Assembly: GCA_947260005.1 (NCBI GenBank)
Contig: CAMYOL010000065.1
Span: forward strand, 1 to 64,000
Direction of reading: 5' to 3'
Length of the DNA stretch: 64,000 nt
Source: an uncultured Ectothiorhodospiraceae bacterium
Lineage (GTDB): Bacteria > Pseudomonadota > Gammaproteobacteria > UBA6429 > Thiohalophilaceae
The notes beneath the pieces are model-generated. The model was given only the letters and a program-made list of their open reading frames with translations. It was not told the origin of the DNA and did no database searches. Made by a program: the position numbers and the translations under genes. The stretch's first letter is position 1, and every line of letters begins with the position of its first letter. This document shows positions 46,374 to 54,761 of this stretch, in pieces.

Positions 46374-46408
46374 TTGTCAGCTATCCGTGATAGCGCGATG
46401 AGTATGCT
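46374..46408 (+). promoter_or_regulatory. Box promoter 11
   Basis: TTGTCAGCTATCCGTGATAG (46374-46393), 9 nt, TATGCT (46403-46408), start codon 30 nt later. It drives a truncated gene. Confidence 0.7.
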
Positions 46409-46438
46409 AATTCTCAACTTGAGAAGAAAGGTACTGCT

Positions 46439-46555
46439 ATGAAAATGCTCTTCAGAATTATATTGTGCCTACATTGTATGATTGGAATACCAAGCTGTTG
46501 GGCTGGTGATTTGACTGTACCAAACACATTCAGTTCAGTTACACCTCACCAATAA
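46439..46555 (+). pseudogene. Truncated IPxTF-family gene
   Basis: Reads a signal peptide (MKMLFRIILCLHCMIGIPSC then WAG) and DLTVPNTFSSVTPHQ before a TAA at 46553. It matches the N-termini of the genes at 28373 and 30450 and stops inside the signature. AAGAAAGG precedes the ATG. The rest of the gene is gone; the following 170 nt show nothing recognisable. Confidence 0.75.
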
Positions 46556-46724
46556 ATGGCAGGCGTGACTCATGCGCGGCAGAGTAATTACTAATATGTT
46601 GACAGGCCTGGCTGAACGTCATAGAGCCACAGCGCCCGGTGCTAAGTATAAATATATTCATTGTTGCTATATTGTTATAGGTTTAGCGTTTGCTTGTTCG
46701 GGGAAATATTGATTAAATCGCAGA

Positions 46725-47105
46725 GTGAAAGCCCAAATGCAAGAAAATCTCTCTGAATTCTATAGCCGATACCTCGGTGGTTTTGTCGGCATCTTAAAAT
46801 GGCCCCAGCTGGATGAGTTTTGGCAGGTACTCAAAAGCAAGGCCGATGCGAGTTGGTATATATATGCCATCGGTGAGACATTACCCGATACACCGATGAC
46901 AGCAGAACAGCTGGATAGGTTTATTACCGAGATAGATAGTCTGTTACGAAAGGAACATCAGGAAGAATATTGCGGTGTGGTGTATGTTGACGACAAAACC
47001 GATCCTGGATTTATCAAAATATACGACCCAAACAATCTGGGTGTGGTCTGTGGGAGTGTTCATGAATCTGTGTCATCTGTTACTCCATTTCGTTTATACT
47101 TCTAG
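46725..47105 (+). pseudogene. Hypothetical protein truncated by an 88-bp IS-derived palindrome
   Basis: 126 residues from GTG 46725. The body (FYSRYLGGFVGILKWPQLDE to GFIKIYDPNNLGVVCG) looks like an intact small soluble protein. From 47052 onward the reading frame is IS256-end sequence (SVHESVSS), so the native C-terminus is lost. Function unknown. Confidence 0.65.
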
Positions 47106-47139
47106 TTTAATGAAATGACACAGATTCATGAACACTCCC
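47052..47139. mobile_element. 88-bp palindromic derivative of the IS256-family left end
   Basis: Two perfect 25-bp inverted repeats (47052-47076 and 47115-47139, beginning GGGAGTGTTCATGAATC) flank 38 nt taken from the 5' leader of the IS at 15346. It looks like a fold-back deletion product or MITE-like element. The junction falls in TGTGTCAT, complementary to ATGACACA at the transposase start. Confidence 0.75.
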
Positions 47140-47413
47140 CAATGCTCCTTATGATCGCTCCCGAATCAAAATCAATAATTGTACGATTTCTCTCAATCGC
47201 GTCTAAAAGAACATCGCATTCCTGGAGATTTGCTAGTTCAGAAACATTGCGTATAGGCTCAATGTTATTCACTGGAATCGGAATACTAATCCACATTTTC
47301 TCAACTATTTCTTGAAGCGCATCAATTGCATTTTTTAAGTTCCCTTGCATCCCTGTAGTGGTCATAATCAAAAGGCTATACTTCCCCCAAAACCTATGCA
47401 CGTCTATGCTCAT
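47140..47413 (-). pseudogene. Hypothetical protein truncated at its C-terminus by IS sequence
   Basis: About 90 residues from ATG 47413 (MSIDVHRFWGKYSLLIMTTT onward, through PVNNIEPIRNVSELANLQEC) before entering the IS-derived palindrome. Its distal half is duplicated at 15209-15345. I do not recognise the family. Confidence 0.55.
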
Positions 47414-47532
47414 TTTTTCCTTATTGATTGTTTCCGGTCTAGGAATCTAGTTTATTGGAGGTACAGTAAAATTTCATTTAGATGCCTGCAGTGTACTGGC
47501 TATTTCTTGAGTTTTTACTCTGACCCCAAATA

Positions 47533-47834
47533 CTGAGGCGAAACTTCGTGCAACGGTTAAGCAGATTAGCGCTGAAAGAGATAAGGTACAAAAAGATCTA
47601 GATGAAGCTATGATAGCAATGGAAAACATGCTTAAAGAATATACTCAGATGTATTCGGGTGGTGGTGCCAGGAAAGAGGGCGTTAAGCATATTGAAAATG
47701 AGCTGACCATGCTTAAACAAAAAATTGATAATAATTTAGTTGAGGTCGATGACGATCTTGATGTGGAAGGTAATAATCCAGATGATTCGGATAATTCTGG
47801 TGATGTCCCTGATCTATCTGCTTCTAAAGATTAA
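47533..47834 (+). pseudogene. 3' fragment duplicate of the coiled-coil gene at 14294
   Basis: In frame it reads EAKLRATVKQISAERDKVQK, then the coiled-coil part and acidic tail ending DLSASKD, as at 14713-15010. There is no promoter or 5' part. Differences cluster in the first 40 bases and in the acidic tail, so the copies have diverged. It marks the right side of the accessory island. Confidence 0.8.
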
Positions 47835-47837
47835 TAA

Positions 47838-47957
47838 AAATAAATGGGGGTCAGAGACGAAATAGGGGTCAGAGACGTATTATTATTTTTAGGAGTTGAA
47901 AACTAAAAATAATAATACGTCTCTGACCCCTATTTCGTCTCTGACTTCTATTTATTT
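47838..47957. repeat. 120-bp near-perfect palindrome of GGGGTCAGAGAC units
   Basis: Two 54-nt arms (47838-47891, 47904-47957) differ at three positions and enclose a 12-nt loop. Each arm holds two units of AATAGGGGTCAGAGAC type. A single unit lies at 15025, on the left side of the island, and ACTCTGACCCC lies at 47516. Such units recall REP-like palindromes mobilised by Y1 (RAYT) transposases; none is in the window. Confidence 0.8.
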
Positions 47958-47961
47958 AAGC

Positions 47962-47994
47962 AAAAAAAACGCCGTCGTAAGACGGCGTTTTAAG
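47962..47994. terminator. Bidirectional terminator downstream of rpoH
   Basis: AACGCCGTC-gtaa-GACGGCGTT is flanked by A-run and T-run, so it works for rpoH on the minus strand. Confidence 0.88.
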
Positions 47995-48012
47995 TTGAAC
48001 TAACTTCTTTTC

Positions 48013-48858
48013 TTAACTAAGAGCGTTACGTAATTTTTTCATCGCGTTATTCTCTAACTGACGAATGCGCTCGGCAGAGATACTGTACTTGTCAGCCAGA
48101 TCCTGTAATGTGCTCTTGTCTTCATTTAACCAGCGTTGTTGTACAATGTCCTGGCTGCGTTCGTCTAAGGTCGACAACGCATTCAGTAAACGATTTTTGT
48201 TATGCGCTTCCCACTGGTTGTTTTCATTTTCTTCAGCTGGACCATCAGAATGATCCTGTAAAAACATCGCCGGTGAGGTAGGCGCGTCGTCGTCATTGTC
48301 ATCGCGCAAGTCAAAGCCAATATCCATTCCGCTCATACGAGATTCCATCTCAACAACATCTTTGGTACTGACGCCGAGATCTTTGGCAACCTGTTGAACT
48401 TCATTATGACTAAACCAGCCAAGTTGCTTTTTTGAACTGCGAATGTTGAAAAACAGTTTACGCTGAGCCTTGGTGGTGGCAACTTTAACAATACGCCAGT
48501 TGCGTAAGATAAACTCGTGAATTTCAGCGCGAATCCAGTAGACCGCGAATGAAACTAAACGTACACCGACGTTCGGGTCGAAACGCTTAACGGCCTTCAT
48601 TAGTCCGATATTACCTTCCTGGATTAAATCGGCCTGTGGTAAACCATAACCGGAGTAACTCCGTGCAATATGGGCGACAAAGCGCAAGTGGGCCAGAATC
48701 AATTGCCGTGCAGCTTCAAGATCGCCATTCTCATGCAGTTTGATGGCAAGGGCCTTTTCTTGTTCAGCACTTAAAACATCGATTCCTCGAATGGCCTGCA
48801 TATAGGCATCAAGGCTGCCAGCAGGAACAGGCATTTGCATGGTGGTTGAATTGCTCAT
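48013..48858 (-). CDS. rpoH: RNA polymerase heat-shock sigma factor (sigma-32)
   Basis: Directs transcription of heat-shock genes. 281 residues from ATG 48858, which has GAGGT about 11 nt upstream; an in-frame ATG at 48876 lacks one. Region 2 is clear ([59 protein letters not shown]), with the RpoH box region ([17 protein letters not shown]) and region 4 ([20 protein letters not shown]). It is transcribed toward the island. A CIRCE operator overlaps its promoter. Confidence 0.97.
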   Translation of the reverse strand: MSNSTTMQMPVPAGSLDAYMQAIRGIDVLSAEQEKALAIKLHENGDLEAARQLILAHLRFVAHIARSYSGYGLPQADLIQEGNIGLMKAVKRFDPNVGVRLVSFAVYWIRAEIHEFILRNWRIVKVATTKAQRKLFFNIRSSKKQLGWFSHNEVQQVAKDLGVSTKDVVEMESRMSGMDIGFDLRDDNDDDAPTSPAMFLQDHSDGPAEENENNQWEAHNKNRLLNALSTLDERSQDIVQQRWLNEDKSTLQDLADKYSISAERIRQLENNAMKKLRNALS

Positions 48859-48892
48859 ATTTTGTGTGTACCTCATCTATTAGGGTTGATTA

Positions 48893-48922
48893 ATACTAGC
48901 ACTCTAAACAATAGAGTGCCAA
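48893..48922 (-). promoter_or_regulatory. CIRCE operator over the rpoH promoter
   Basis: On the minus strand TTGGCACTC-N9-GAGTGCTAG (48896-48922) matches CIRCE (TTAGCACTC-N9-GAGTGCTAA), the HrcA site, at 16 of 18 arm positions. The same stretch holds a sigma-70-like promoter, TTGGCA, 18 nt, TAGTAT (48893-48898), so HrcA binding would block it. Confidence 0.75.
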
Positions 48923-48978
48923 TAATCGCGAAAGTTCACTGAGAAAAAGGCTATATTTCAGGCATTTAACCTTAATAT

Positions 48979-50364
48979 TTAGTGGGTAAAAGAGGGCACT
49001 GGTTCGGAAAAATCAGGGTCGTCATTCCATGGGGAGGCGGTTGAGCCTTGCTGGGTGTAAATGTAAATACGGTTTCGCCCCGCCTCTTTTGCAGAATACA
49101 GGGCCTTATCCGCCATCGCGAGAAAGCGAGTGAGCGTCTCATCGGGATGGTCTGCGGTTGAGGCTAAGCCAATGCTGACGGTGATATCAACGCCCGCCGG
49201 TTTCAAGGTAGCGATGTCATTACGGAGTTGTTCCGCCCTTTCCAGCATTTGATCGGCATTAAGATTTGGCAGCAAGATACAAAACTCCTCACCTCCAAAA
49301 CGCACGACCATGCCATCCGGGAAAGAATCATTCAGTTTCTCACCCAGTTCGGCTAAAACGTGGTCTCCGGTAATATGCCCCAGTGTGTCGTTGATGGTTT
49401 TAAAGTGGTCGATATCAATCAGCATGCCCCAGACGGGCTGGTAGTCACTGTTGCTAATGTAAGCCTCACCATTGTCAACCAGATAGCGTTTGGAACGAAC
49501 GCCAGTAAGGCTGTCTGTGACGGCAATCCAGCGCATATCCTCGGCTTGTTGTTTCAGGGCATCATATTGGTGTTTAATCAGCAACAGGGCACGAACCCGC
49601 GCAATCATCACTTCCTCAACAATCGGTTTGGCGACGAAGTCATTGGCACCGGCATGAAAGACTTCAACCTGAGTCGACTGATCGTCGGTGCTGGTGAGAA
49701 CCAGGACCGGGCATTCCTGCTGAGACATATGCATTTTGGCACGAATGGCGTGCAGCAAATCACCACCGGTCATTTCACCTTCCAGGATGAAATCGGTAAT
49801 GACCAGATCGTATTCGGAAAGCGTTTCTTCATCGCCTTTTTGCTCGACGATGAGCCGCAAGGCTTCTTCAGCCGTGGCCACCTGAGTGACTTTGAGACCA
49901 TGCTTCTCAAGGATTTTGGTGATTACGGCCGCGGCGGTTGCGCTGTCTTCTACAAATAGAATATGGCCGATCAAACCGGAATGACGCTGTACGAAAGAAC
50001 GGACAAATCCACCAAAGGCTTTATAGCCTTGAGACTTGTCAAAATAATCGGTGACACCGGCTTCAAAGCCCTCTCTGAGCAAACGACTGTCGGCATCGCC
50101 AGAGACGACAATAATCGGGATATAGTTATGGGTTTTAGAGGTTCTGACTTCTCTGCTGAGCGCCAGACCGTCCATATCAGGCAGCATGAGTGCGGTGGAG
50201 ATTAAGTCGTACTTGCTATGGTTGAGCAGAGTGAGTGCTTCCTCACCGGTCGCACAGGGGTAAATCTCGGCATTTTTAACCTCTTCCTGTAGGATTCGGG
50301 TCAAAATAGCTCGAGTCACGGAAGATCCGTCTACGACGATAATGCGTGTTTTATGCTCATTCAT
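48979..50364 (-). CDS. Diguanylate cyclase with two receiver domains (PleD-like)
   Basis: 461 residues: REC1 (about 6-125), REC2 (about 135-265), GGDEF (about 285-445). REC2 has a full phospho-acceptor set (FVEDS, Asp in LVITDFIL, Thr in VLTST, Lys in VAKPI). REC1 appears degenerate: VDGSS replaces the acidic pair, and the acceptor position in STALMLPDMDG is Ala. The GGDEF domain has an active GGEEF site and DIDHFKTINDTLGH. The I-site Arg is missing (SFPD), so product inhibition is unlikely. Makes c-di-GMP. Confidence 0.9.
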   Translation of the reverse strand: MNEHKTRIIVVDGSSVTRAILTRILQEEVKNAEIYPCATGEEALTLLNHSKYDLISTALMLPDMDGLALSREVRTSKTHNYIPIIVVSGDADSRLLREGFEAGVTDYFDKSQGYKAFGGFVRSFVQRHSGLIGHILFVEDSATAAAVITKILEKHGLKVTQVATAEEALRLIVEQKGDEETLSEYDLVITDFILEGEMTGGDLLHAIRAKMHMSQQECPVLVLTSTDDQSTQVEVFHAGANDFVAKPIVEEVMIARVRALLLIKHQYDALKQQAEDMRWIAVTDSLTGVRSKRYLVDNGEAYISNSDYQPVWGMLIDIDHFKTINDTLGHITGDHVLAELGEKLNDSFPDGMVVRFGGEEFCILLPNLNADQMLERAEQLRNDIATLKPAGVDITVSIGLASTADHPDETLTRFLAMADKALYSAKEAGRNRIYIYTQQGSTASPWNDDPDFSEPVPSFTH

Positions 50365-50446
50365 AGTGTTTAAGAATACATCATTATAGTAAGTTTATAG
50401 TTGATATATTGACCAACCTTTTAATTAATTACGGCCTGATTGAGCT

Positions 50447-51430
50447 TTAGCGTGGCTCAATTTCATGTAAGTGCCGACTAACGGCAATCCATGAGCCCCC
50501 CAGGCCAAGTCCTATGCTCAACACTAGTATGGTAAATATCGTACCAAAATCCATTTTATGTAGGCTAAATTCACTCTGATAGAGTCCGGCAAGATTTTCA
50601 ACAGGGCCGCTAATCAGGAGCAGGCTCACAAAAACGAGTATTAGCGCAATTAAACCACCGATAAAGCCGTACCAAAATCCAGTATATAGGAATGGGCGGC
50701 GAATAAAGCCGTTCGTGCCTCCAATGAGCTTCACAATCACAATTTCATCACGTCGGTTCTGGATGGCCAGACGAATGGTATTACCGACCACGAGTAACAC
50801 CCCGATCGACAACATCAGGCCCAATACGGTGACGCCGCGACGTACGATGTCCATAATGGCGTATAGACGCTGCACCCATTCACTATCCAGTTGGACTAAT
50901 TCAATTTGTTTGTAGGCCCCCAGTTGTTTGGCGAGTTGCTCGACCTGTTTAGCATCATTGTGCTGTAGTTTTGGGGTGACCACGAGTGTCGCCGGGATCG
51001 GGTTCTCATCGAGCGCCTTAATCGCAGCCTTGTATCCACTGCGTTCCCTGAATTCTTCTAGCCCTTTTTGTTTCGAAATGTACTCAACTTCGGCGATCTC
51101 GGGTAGTTTACGCAGTTTATTGGCAAGTAACTGTGCTTGTTTATCCGATACTTTTTGTTTCAGGAATAAAGAGACCTTGGCGGCGCCATCCCAGCCGCCA
51201 CTGATCTGTTGAGCATTATTCAACAGGATATGCATGCCTGTGGGCAAGGCCAGGGCGATGCCAATGACGGCTGCTGTCATAAACAAATTAAACGGAGCCC
51301 GCCATAAGATTCCGAGACTATAAAAAAAGACCTGGGCGTGGCGCAGAAAATAGGTTTTTATGCTGGTGAGCAAACCTGGCCGGTCTCGACCTTCTACATC
51401 TTCAAATAAGGGCTCGTTACGATCGTTCAT
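50447..51430 (-). CDS. ftsX: Cell division protein FtsX
   Basis: Membrane partner of FtsE; links septal peptidoglycan hydrolase control to division. 327 residues with a cytoplasmic N-terminus, four membrane helices (first about 39-62, the others after 210) and a periplasmic loop carrying AAKVSLFLKQKVSDKQAQLL. The start overlaps the ftsE stop by 4 nt. Confidence 0.95.
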   Translation of the reverse strand: MNDRNEPLFEDVEGRDRPGLLTSIKTYFLRHAQVFFYSLGILWRAPFNLFMTAAVIGIALALPTGMHILLNNAQQISGGWDGAAKVSLFLKQKVSDKQAQLLANKLRKLPEIAEVEYISKQKGLEEFRERSGYKAAIKALDENPIPATLVVTPKLQHNDAKQVEQLAKQLGAYKQIELVQLDSEWVQRLYAIMDIVRRGVTVLGLMLSIGVLLVVGNTIRLAIQNRRDEIVIVKLIGGTNGFIRRPFLYTGFWYGFIGGLIALILVFVSLLLISGPVENLAGLYQSEFSLHKMDFGTIFTILVLSIGLGLGGSWIAVSRHLHEIEPR

Positions 51431-52095
51431 GGATTAGCTGAATCTCCAACCAATTGCCCATTTTTCAATACCAGGATGCGTTGCTGCAGGCGTTTAATCA
51501 TATCCAGGTCATGACTGGCGACCATCACCGTTACCCCAACCTGGCGGAATTGCTCAAATATTTGCATGATTTCCCAGGACAAATCGGGATCAAGGTTTCC
51601 GGTCGGCTCATCAGCAAGTAACAGAGGGGGTTTATTGACGACGGCACGGGCAATGCCAACGCGTTGTTGTTCACCACCTGAGAGGGTAATCGGAAAGCTT
51701 TTTTCTTTATTTAACAGGCCAACTTTGTCTAATGCGGCACGAGCGCGACGGGCAATCTCACGTGGCGGTTGTCCGGAGATAATTAAAGGCAAAGCCACAT
51801 TGTCATAAACGGTGCGGTCGAACAGGAGCTGGTGATCCTGGAAAATAATACCAATATTACGCCGGAACATCGGGATGCGACGTGATTTTACCTTGGAGGT
51901 ATTCTCGCCATTAATTAGGACCTGACCGCGGGAAGTGCGTTCGATCAATGCAATCAGTTTCAATAAGGTGCTTTTACCGGCGCCTGAATGCCCGGTTAAA
52001 AAGGCCATTTCGCCTTGTTGTAGCTCAAAGCTGACGTTAGACAGGGCATCGTGTCCGCTCTCATAGCGTTTGCAGGCTTGGATAAACTGGATCAT
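51427..52095 (-). CDS. ftsE: Cell division ATP-binding protein FtsE
   Basis: ABC ATPase of the FtsEX complex. 222 residues with Walker [10 protein letters not shown], the ABC signature [14 protein letters not shown], Walker [14 protein letters not shown] and the H-loop in MVASHDLD. It lies between ftsY and ftsX in the standard order. Confidence 0.97.
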   Translation of the reverse strand: MIQFIQACKRYESGHDALSNVSFELQQGEMAFLTGHSGAGKSTLLKLIALIERTSRGQVLINGENTSKVKSRRIPMFRRNIGIIFQDHQLLFDRTVYDNVALPLIISGQPPREIARRARAALDKVGLLNKEKSFPITLSGGEQQRVGIARAVVNKPPLLLADEPTGNLDPDLSWEIMQIFEQFRQVGVTVMVASHDLDMIKRLQQRILVLKNGQLVGDSANP

Positions 52096-52281
52096 TTTTC
52101 GCTAGCACGCTTGTGAACGTGCGGCCCCCTTTATAACAAATGCTCGTGTTTAACTCAGGAAACGCTGATTAATTCGGAGTTTCCTACAACCCCACTTAAG
52201 TTGACGGAGTTGCTAAAATCACATTTTTTGCATGGCAGCCTCCGATAATCCAGGAATGGATTCTTCAGGGCTGCAATCAGT

Positions 52282-53253
52282 CTAATTATTCAGGTCCAAC
52301 AATGCATCGACAAAGGTCTCAGCATCAAATACCTGCAAATCATCCAAACCTTCTCCCACGCCAATGAAACGAATCGGGATACCTAACTGTTTGGCGATGG
52401 CAAATACAATACCACCTTTTGCGGTACCATCAAGCTTAGTGAGGGTAATTCCGGTCACATTGACCGCATCATTAAATTGCTTGGCCTGTACCAGCGCGTT
52501 CTGACCTGTACTGGCGTCCAGCACCAGCATGACTTCCTGGGGGGCATTCGAGTCGTGTTTCTGCATCACCCGTTTGACCTTCTTTAACTCGTCCATCAGG
52601 TGCGACTGGGTCTGGAGTCGTCCGGCTGTGTCAGCAATGATGACATCAACCTTGCGTGCAGCAGCAGATTGCATCGCATCAAATACCACGGCCGCACAAT
52701 CACTGCCTGATTGCTGGGCGATCACAGTGACGTCATTACGCTCCCCCCAGGTTTGCAGCTGTTCAACCGCCGCAGCACGAAAGGTGTCACCAGCAGCCAG
52801 TAAGACTTTTTCACCCGCATTTTGTAAATGCTTGGCGAGTTTACCAATAGTGGTGGTTTTACCGGCACCGTTTACCCCGACAACAAGAATGCTGTAGGGA
52901 TCGGTTTGTTCGGGAATGGCCAGAGGCTGACTAATCGGGGCAAGCATAGTGAGAAGTTGTTCACGCAATGCCTTAAACAAGGCGTCGCCATCGGCTAATT
53001 GCTTGCGGCTGGTTTGTTCGGTCAGGGCCTTTATAATGCTTTGCGTGGCCTCGACACCGACATCCGCCATTAACAACGCCGTTTCGATGTCTTCGAATAA
53101 ATCCTCATCAATTTCACGCTGGCCCAGAACGAGATCACCCAGCCCGGAAGTGAGTTGCTTGCGGGTGTTTGAGAGGCCGTCCCGAAGGCGACCGAACCAG
53201 GATTTTTCTTCAGGGGTATTATCTTTGGGTTTTTTGAAACTAAATAAAGCCAT
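52282..53253 (-). CDS. ftsY: Signal recognition particle receptor FtsY
   Basis: GTPase that docks SRP-bound ribosomes at the membrane. 323 residues: a short N-terminal region without the long acidic A domain of E. coli, then the NG domain with GVNGAGKTTTIGKLA (G1), DTFRAAAVEQL, DTAGRLQ (G3), TKLDGTAKGG (G4). The gap to ftsE is 186 nt without an obvious gene. Confidence 0.97.
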   Translation of the reverse strand: MALFSFKKPKDNTPEEKSWFGRLRDGLSNTRKQLTSGLGDLVLGQREIDEDLFEDIETALLMADVGVEATQSIIKALTEQTSRKQLADGDALFKALREQLLTMLAPISQPLAIPEQTDPYSILVVGVNGAGKTTTIGKLAKHLQNAGEKVLLAAGDTFRAAAVEQLQTWGERNDVTVIAQQSGSDCAAVVFDAMQSAAARKVDVIIADTAGRLQTQSHLMDELKKVKRVMQKHDSNAPQEVMLVLDASTGQNALVQAKQFNDAVNVTGITLTKLDGTAKGGIVFAIAKQLGIPIRFIGVGEGLDDLQVFDAETFVDALLDLNN

Positions 53254-53369
53254 GCTAGTCTAGAATGCTAAGTTGCTTGCGTAGCGTGATTGCTGGCAAG
53301 TGCGCTATCCTACCATTTGCAGGACCCGCGCGTTAGTAAAAAACAAAACGATTAAAAAATGGACCCAAT

Positions 53370-54755
53370 ATGCGACGTTATCAATCTGTACTATTTTCCG
53401 GTTTATTAACCGGTTGTCTGCTTGGCAGTGCTTTTTTTGTTCAGGCAAAATCCAAAGTTCACGAATACGAACTGAGTAATGGCCTAAAACTTCTGGTTAA
53501 AGAAGATCATCGTGCCCCCGTGGTGGTCTCTCAGGTCTGGTATAAGGTGGGTGCGAGTTCTGAGCACAATGGCATCACCGGGGTATCGCATGTACTTGAA
53601 CATATGATGTTCAAGGGTACCAAAAAGATAAAACCTGGCGATTTCTCCAAGATCATTAAAGAAAATGGCGGACGTGATAACGCGTTTACGGGGCGAGACT
53701 ATACGGCCTACTTTCAGTTATTGGAAAAGAGCCGCCTGGAAGTCAGTTTTGAAATGGAAGCGGATCGGATGCGCAATCTGATCATACCGGAAAAAGAATT
53801 TATTAAGGAAATTGAAGTCGTTAAAGAAGAGCGCCGTATGCGTACGGATGATAAACCACGTTCTTTAACCTATGAGCATTTTAATTCGGTTGCATTTGAT
53901 AATAATCCTTACAAAAGTCCGATCATTGGCTGGATGAATGATCTGGATAATATGAACGTGGCTGATCTTCGTCAGTGGTATGATATGTGGTACACACCGA
54001 ATAATGTTACTGTGGTGGTTGCTGGCGATGTCAATCCCGAAGAAGTGTATTCTTTGGCCAAAAAACATTTTGGGCCAATAGCAAAACATAAAGTCCCCGT
54101 CCTTAAGCCACGTCAGGAACGGGATCAAATCGGCCCGCGCCGGGTCGTGGTCAGAACACCGGCACAAGTACCCTATCTGTTAATGGGTTATAAAGTACCG
54201 GTATTACGCACGGTCGAAGAAGATTGGGAACCCTACGCGTTGGAAGTGCTTGCTGGAGTGTTAAGTGGAAGTGGTAGTTCTCGACTGCCAAAAATCCTGG
54301 TGCGCGAAAAACAAATCGTAGTCAATGCCGATGTCGGTTACAACATGCACGCCAAACATGACGAGGTATTTTTATTTGATGCAACCCCTGCGCAGGGCAA
54401 TACCGTAAAACAGGCTCGATTGGCAATTCTTGAACAAATTGATGAATTGAAAAAGAACAAGGTTAGTGAAAAGGAATTAGATCGTATCAAAGCGCAAGTG
54501 ATAGCCGGTGATGTTTATGAAAAAGATTCAGTTTTTTATCAGGCGATGGTATTAGGCACGCTTGAGACCGTTGGACTGAATTGGCAAATGGCAGATGAAT
54601 ATCTGGCAAAAATTAAAGCCGTCACCGCAGAGCAAGTGCAGCAGGTTGCGCAAAAATATTTTGTCGAAGATCGTCTAACGGTGGCTGAGCTGGAACCGCA
54701 AAGTACGGCGAAAAAAACTCAACGTCAGTCGAAACCTATTTCAATCAGGCATTAA
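53370..54755 (+). CDS. M16 zinc metallopeptidase, catalytic subunit
   Basis: 461 residues with a signal peptide (ending near VQAK), HVLEHMMF carrying the inverted zinc motif HxxEH near residue 78, and the distal Glu in EVVKEERRMR. Second-half domain has PYLLMGYKVP and RY-type substrate elements. Periplasmic peptidase, predicted to pair with the next protein as in two-subunit M16B enzymes. Divergent from ftsY, 6 nt before its partner. Confidence 0.92.
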   Translation: MRRYQSVLFSGLLTGCLLGSAFFVQAKSKVHEYELSNGLKLLVKEDHRAPVVVSQVWYKVGASSEHNGITGVSHVLEHMMFKGTKKIKPGDFSKIIKENGGRDNAFTGRDYTAYFQLLEKSRLEVSFEMEADRMRNLIIPEKEFIKEIEVVKEERRMRTDDKPRSLTYEHFNSVAFDNNPYKSPIIGWMNDLDNMNVADLRQWYDMWYTPNNVTVVVAGDVNPEEVYSLAKKHFGPIAKHKVPVLKPRQERDQIGPRRVVVRTPAQVPYLLMGYKVPVLRTVEEDWEPYALEVLAGVLSGSGSSRLPKILVREKQIVVNADVGYNMHAKHDEVFLFDATPAQGNTVKQARLAILEQIDELKKNKVSEKELDRIKAQVIAGDVYEKDSVFYQAMVLGTLETVGLNWQMADEYLAKIKAVTAEQVQQVAQKYFVEDRLTVAELEPQSTAKKTQRQSKPISIRH

Positions 54756-54761
54756 TTTATT

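Noticed and set aside
46594-46724. Small coding frame between the remnant and the gene at 46725
   Set aside because: Only short frames without ribosome sites; nothing recognisable.
47345-47536. Plus-strand open frame opposite the truncated gene
   Set aside because: No ribosome site, composition unlike a protein, and it overlaps the better-supported minus-strand frame.
48859-48876. Upstream ATG as the rpoH start
   Set aside because: No ribosome site before it, whereas ATG 48858 has one and fits the length of RpoH proteins.
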